64,000 bases of DNA from Chamaecyparis obtusa (lineage: Eukaryota > Streptophyta > Pinopsida > Cupressales > Cupressaceae): NCBI GenBank assembly GCA_027943335.1, contig BSBK01002077.1, positions 142,501-206,500 on the forward strand. Reading direction: 5' to 3'. Shown here piece by piece: positions 61,501 to 64,000 of the stretch; position 1 is the stretch's first letter, and every line of letters begins with the position of its first letter. The notes under the pieces were generated by a model. It was given only the letters and a program-made list of their open reading frames with translations. It made no database searches and had not been told where the DNA came from. The translations under genes were made by a program, and so were the position numbers.

Positions 61501-62089
61501 TTTCTTCTTTTGATAAGGATTGTGCTATATGGATCAACTATGGTTCTTTTATTGTTCCCAAGTTGATGGATTGAGTGGGCTTAATTAGAACTGGAGATCT
61601 ATCATGTAAATGATTTAGAAGGACATCAAATATCTCATCCTTAGGTGGCTCAGAGATTTTTTCACCTTTGGATATGTATTTTATTTTTACTTTTGTAGGT
61701 TTTGAGACTGCCAAAAAGTGGTTTTCACCCTCAAAGCTGCTTTTCTTTTTCTTTTTACTTCTATTCTTTTGACTAAGATACTTGATTTCTGACTCCATCA
61801 TGCTAACGCTTGGTTCACTGATGGAAGTTGTCATAGGCTCAACTGCATTAAGGTAGCAAGAAAGGGCATAGTCATTTGGAAAGGTATAGATACCTTGGCT
61901 CAGATTTGTGGAGGTTTGGTCAAGAAGTTCAGGATGTTGGATAGTCAAAGTGGTGAAAGATTGGGAAATAGTGTTTACAGATATGGATTTTTCATCATTG
62001 GTCCTAACCCACCTCTCTAGTTTGAAGGTGATATTAGAACTCAAAATGTTCAATTCGTGAATAGGCTCAATGTTATTGCGGGAGTCCAC
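58531..62089 (-). pseudogene. pol: Second Tat element pol (linker, RT, RNase H, archaeal RNase H, integrase)
   Basis: The frame begins in the linker (IEPIHELNIL near 62070) and ends at TAA 58531-58533. RT shows KACPKDYFPLPNIDMIVDM, MDGFSGYNQIKIA and YVDD (60908-60919). Near 60626-60640 an internal deletion of about 200 bp joins CFISQL to YISRTL, removing the RT-RNase H connection and the first part of RNase H and shifting the frame. The archaeal RNase H region is visible (FGAGILFITPQG, KYEALLNGM). Integrase keeps its HHCC finger (EVHEGICGSH, CQKCQVHG) and core (FDVIGAI, YYPQGNGQEEASN), but the second catalytic Asp reads Asn (TNNGGKF). The C-terminus has WLGPFVITAPFGSRAYQLS. About ten stops. 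Non-functional. Confidence 0.9.
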
Positions 62090-62097
62090 TTCATCCT

Positions 62098-62929
62098 GTT
62101 GGTTCCCCTTTTCATTTCTACTTGCAAGTTTACACTATTATTGACAACTTAATGTCACTGACTCTATCACCACTCCAAAGTCTACAAAGAAAAGGGCCAA
62201 TTAACAAGGATCAAAGGGATCCTCCTACACTTTGAGCCTAGATGCTCAAGCGGGTGTACCCTTAATTCACTTCTTGAAAGGAATCACTAAATAATAAGCA
62301 ATTATATCATTTACTGACTGATTTAAAAATTCTATCATTTGTATTATGTGTGTGTGATTGATGATGATGAACTGCTTCCAAAGAATGGACCAGTGCCTTA
62401 ACCAAGGGCATAGAGTCATCAACAATGCATATCAACTGAAAATCCCAACTCAAATACTCTTGGACTTAGAATAAGTGCTTTTTCGATTATTCCTCTCCCT
62501 CACATACATGGACATCAAATTCTTATCTAGCCATGAACTTATTGAAATCACCTCAAAGACTTTAATCCTAACTTTGTTAGGAACTCAAAGATGACTCCAC
62601 AATACTCTTTGTTTACCATATGCTAACTCACTTTGTGACATTAACATATATGAGCCCAAGAATACAATAAGAAGACATACACAAATATAAGATTGGAATC
62701 CAAGTGTATTCTCATTAAAATTTGCAGAATCAATACATTACCATAACAAAATGCTAGGAAACAAACCCTCAATCCAAGCTCTCCTTGTTTAGTCTTTTAC
62801 ATTGACTTCCAATATACATCAACCACTACAAAATTCAAAATTCTATCATATATACCCCCTAGTCATCTTGGAATCCCAAAATAGGATGCAACAAGCTACA
62901 AATGACTAGGGTTAGGGTTTAACCCACCA
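62098..62929 (-). repeat. LTR-like block Y
   Basis: 832 bp beginning TGTTGGTTCC and ending AACCCACCA on the plus strand (TG...CA); homologous to block X. On the minus strand it starts TGGTGGG and soon CCCTAGTC, similar to the start of the candidate LTR 47833-49312 (TGGTGCATC, CCCTAGTC). A TATA candidate (GGGGTATATATG, minus strand) lies near 62850. No TSD was found, so it may be a solo or truncated LTR that cut off the second Tat element. Confidence 0.5.
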
Positions 62930-64000
62930 AACCAACCAAAATAAAATCATAATTTATTTCATTTGAGGGAAAACCAAGAAGCCTCAAGAAAACAAATCCC
63001 AGAAAGATCTGTAATCATGGTAATTCCTCTGACCTATGTACTGAAGATCATAAAATCATGAATTTTACCATGTTGAACAGGTAGATTATCCTCCTACAAC
63101 ATGCCTCGAGCAACTCCATCATAGTACAAAAACCCCTACAATCAATTAATAGACACCCAGGATCACTTTGCAATAGTCGACAAAATCAAAATCCAAATCT
63201 AGCCGCTCCAGCATTGAATTTTAGTCCTTCTTGTCGTTGGAAAACCTCTAAAAATATTCAAATTTGAATTACAACGGTTATCCAAACAGAGTTTAAAATG
63301 TGACTGTCGATCCAATTTCTTCCCAGTAGATTAGGTGGCCCGTAATTATCCTTTAATAGTCAACAAAACCCTTTAAAATCCATTTCCACCATTAATCCCT
63401 CGACCAATGAAAATCAAGCATGTCAGCAATGAATCAGCAAGCCTGGATCCACTCCGCATAAGCTTTAGATCAGACGGTGGTCTTATAATCTTATAGCTCT
63501 GACAGATCCTATGATATCTTACACCATCCATTAGATCATCCATACTGGCACCTCACTTGAATCTTTCAGGCCCACTGACATGTCCTTATCGCTTTCCAGC
63601 TCGGCCAATCAAAACAAAACACCTCAGCAACATGGTGGTAGACGGACCCACTGAGAACAAACCCATCGGCATCTAATCGGATGATGGGCGCATGATCGTA
63701 AGGGGAAAGAATATTCCCTATGATCACGCACTGACTTTCGATCACAAATCTCTAACCTCAGGCCCCACTGACATCATCCCTAATATAATAGTCTAATACC
63801 AAATCAATGGCTATCATATGATCTGATAAAGGAAGAATATTCCTTCCACTTTTATGCCATTCGTTGATCACAAAATGGACTAAAAGTTAGGCCTCGCTGA
63901 GAATTCCATGTCACTACTTGGCAACCAATAATATAATGCCATCTGTGCCATGTAGTAGTGGACCCACCCATTTGAAGAGCTACGTCATAAAGGAGAATCA
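62930..64000. other. Unassigned sequence to the window end
   Basis: No ORF of note and no match to other parts of the window. It is somewhat GC-richer than the spacers and could be the interior or flank of the element to which block Y belongs. Confidence 0.3.

Larger units (their letters stand above)
55044..62097 (-). mobile_element. Second Tat-type Ty3/gypsy element, 5'-truncated
   Basis: Left to right: 3' LTR candidate (55044-56181), PPT, 3' noncoding region, integrase, archaeal-type RNase H, RNase H, RT and linker on the minus strand. The gag, protease, leader, PBS and 5' LTR are absent; the frame runs straight into block Y at 62098. Pol is clearly related to that of the element at 10858-26263 but well diverged, and is more decayed. 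Confidence 0.85.

Overview
The window looks like repeat-dominated intergenic DNA from a large-genome seed plant. A gymnosperm or conifer is my guess, based on stacked, old, giant LTR retrotransposons and the near absence of host genes; the sequence does not prove it. I see no intact host gene. All five LTR retrotransposon bodies lie on the minus strand; a CACTA DNA-transposon remnant lies on the plus strand.

Layout, left to right. 1-703: possible LTR remnant. 709-9064: element A, a complete LTR retrotransposon (TSD ATATC, Met-type PBS, PPT) that codes only for a Gag-like protein with five zinc knuckles and a long unidentified ORF2; no protease, RT, RNase H or integrase is visible. 9070-10733: spacer with a degenerate palindromic motif array, a purine/GA tract and nested inverted repeats. 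10734-10857 and 26264-26476: one minisatellite, split by 10858-26263, a 15.4 kb Ty3/gypsy element of the Tat type with two RNase H domains (TSD CTACT, LTRs about 99% identical, coding region full of stops). Its leader carries a 21-bp tandem repeat that reads as a heptapeptide-repeat ORF. 26477-31520: gene-free spacer with a 155-bp direct duplication. 31526-38384: complete Ty1/copia element (TSD GTAGC), whose single gag-pol frame is broken only by six TAG codons. 39172-42829: decayed CACTA transposase (TNP2-like) with intron structure, plus a second CACTA gene. 45541-47023: fragments of two housekeeping genes, NOG1 and CDC48, the latter with its intron, probably captured by a transposon. 47211-47640: a near-perfect hairpin and an 88-bp tandem repeat. 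47833-53180: decayed Ty3/gypsy chromovirus with chromodomain and a candidate 3' LTR. 53192-54032: LTR-like block X, related to block Y at 62098-62929. 54240-54895: unidentified coding remnant. 55044-62097: 5'-truncated second Tat element. 62930-64000: nothing recognised.

How the parts relate. Nesting order can be read from the TSDs: the young Tat element sits inside the minisatellite, and the Copia element sits inside older spacer sequence. Element A has no enzymes of its own but shares its primer-binding type, PPT style and an approximately 85-bp LTR block with the Copia element, so a helper-parasite relationship is plausible. The two Tat elements share an enzymatic layout, a PPT, and short conserved motifs downstream of integrase. 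None of the coding regions looks functional as it stands.
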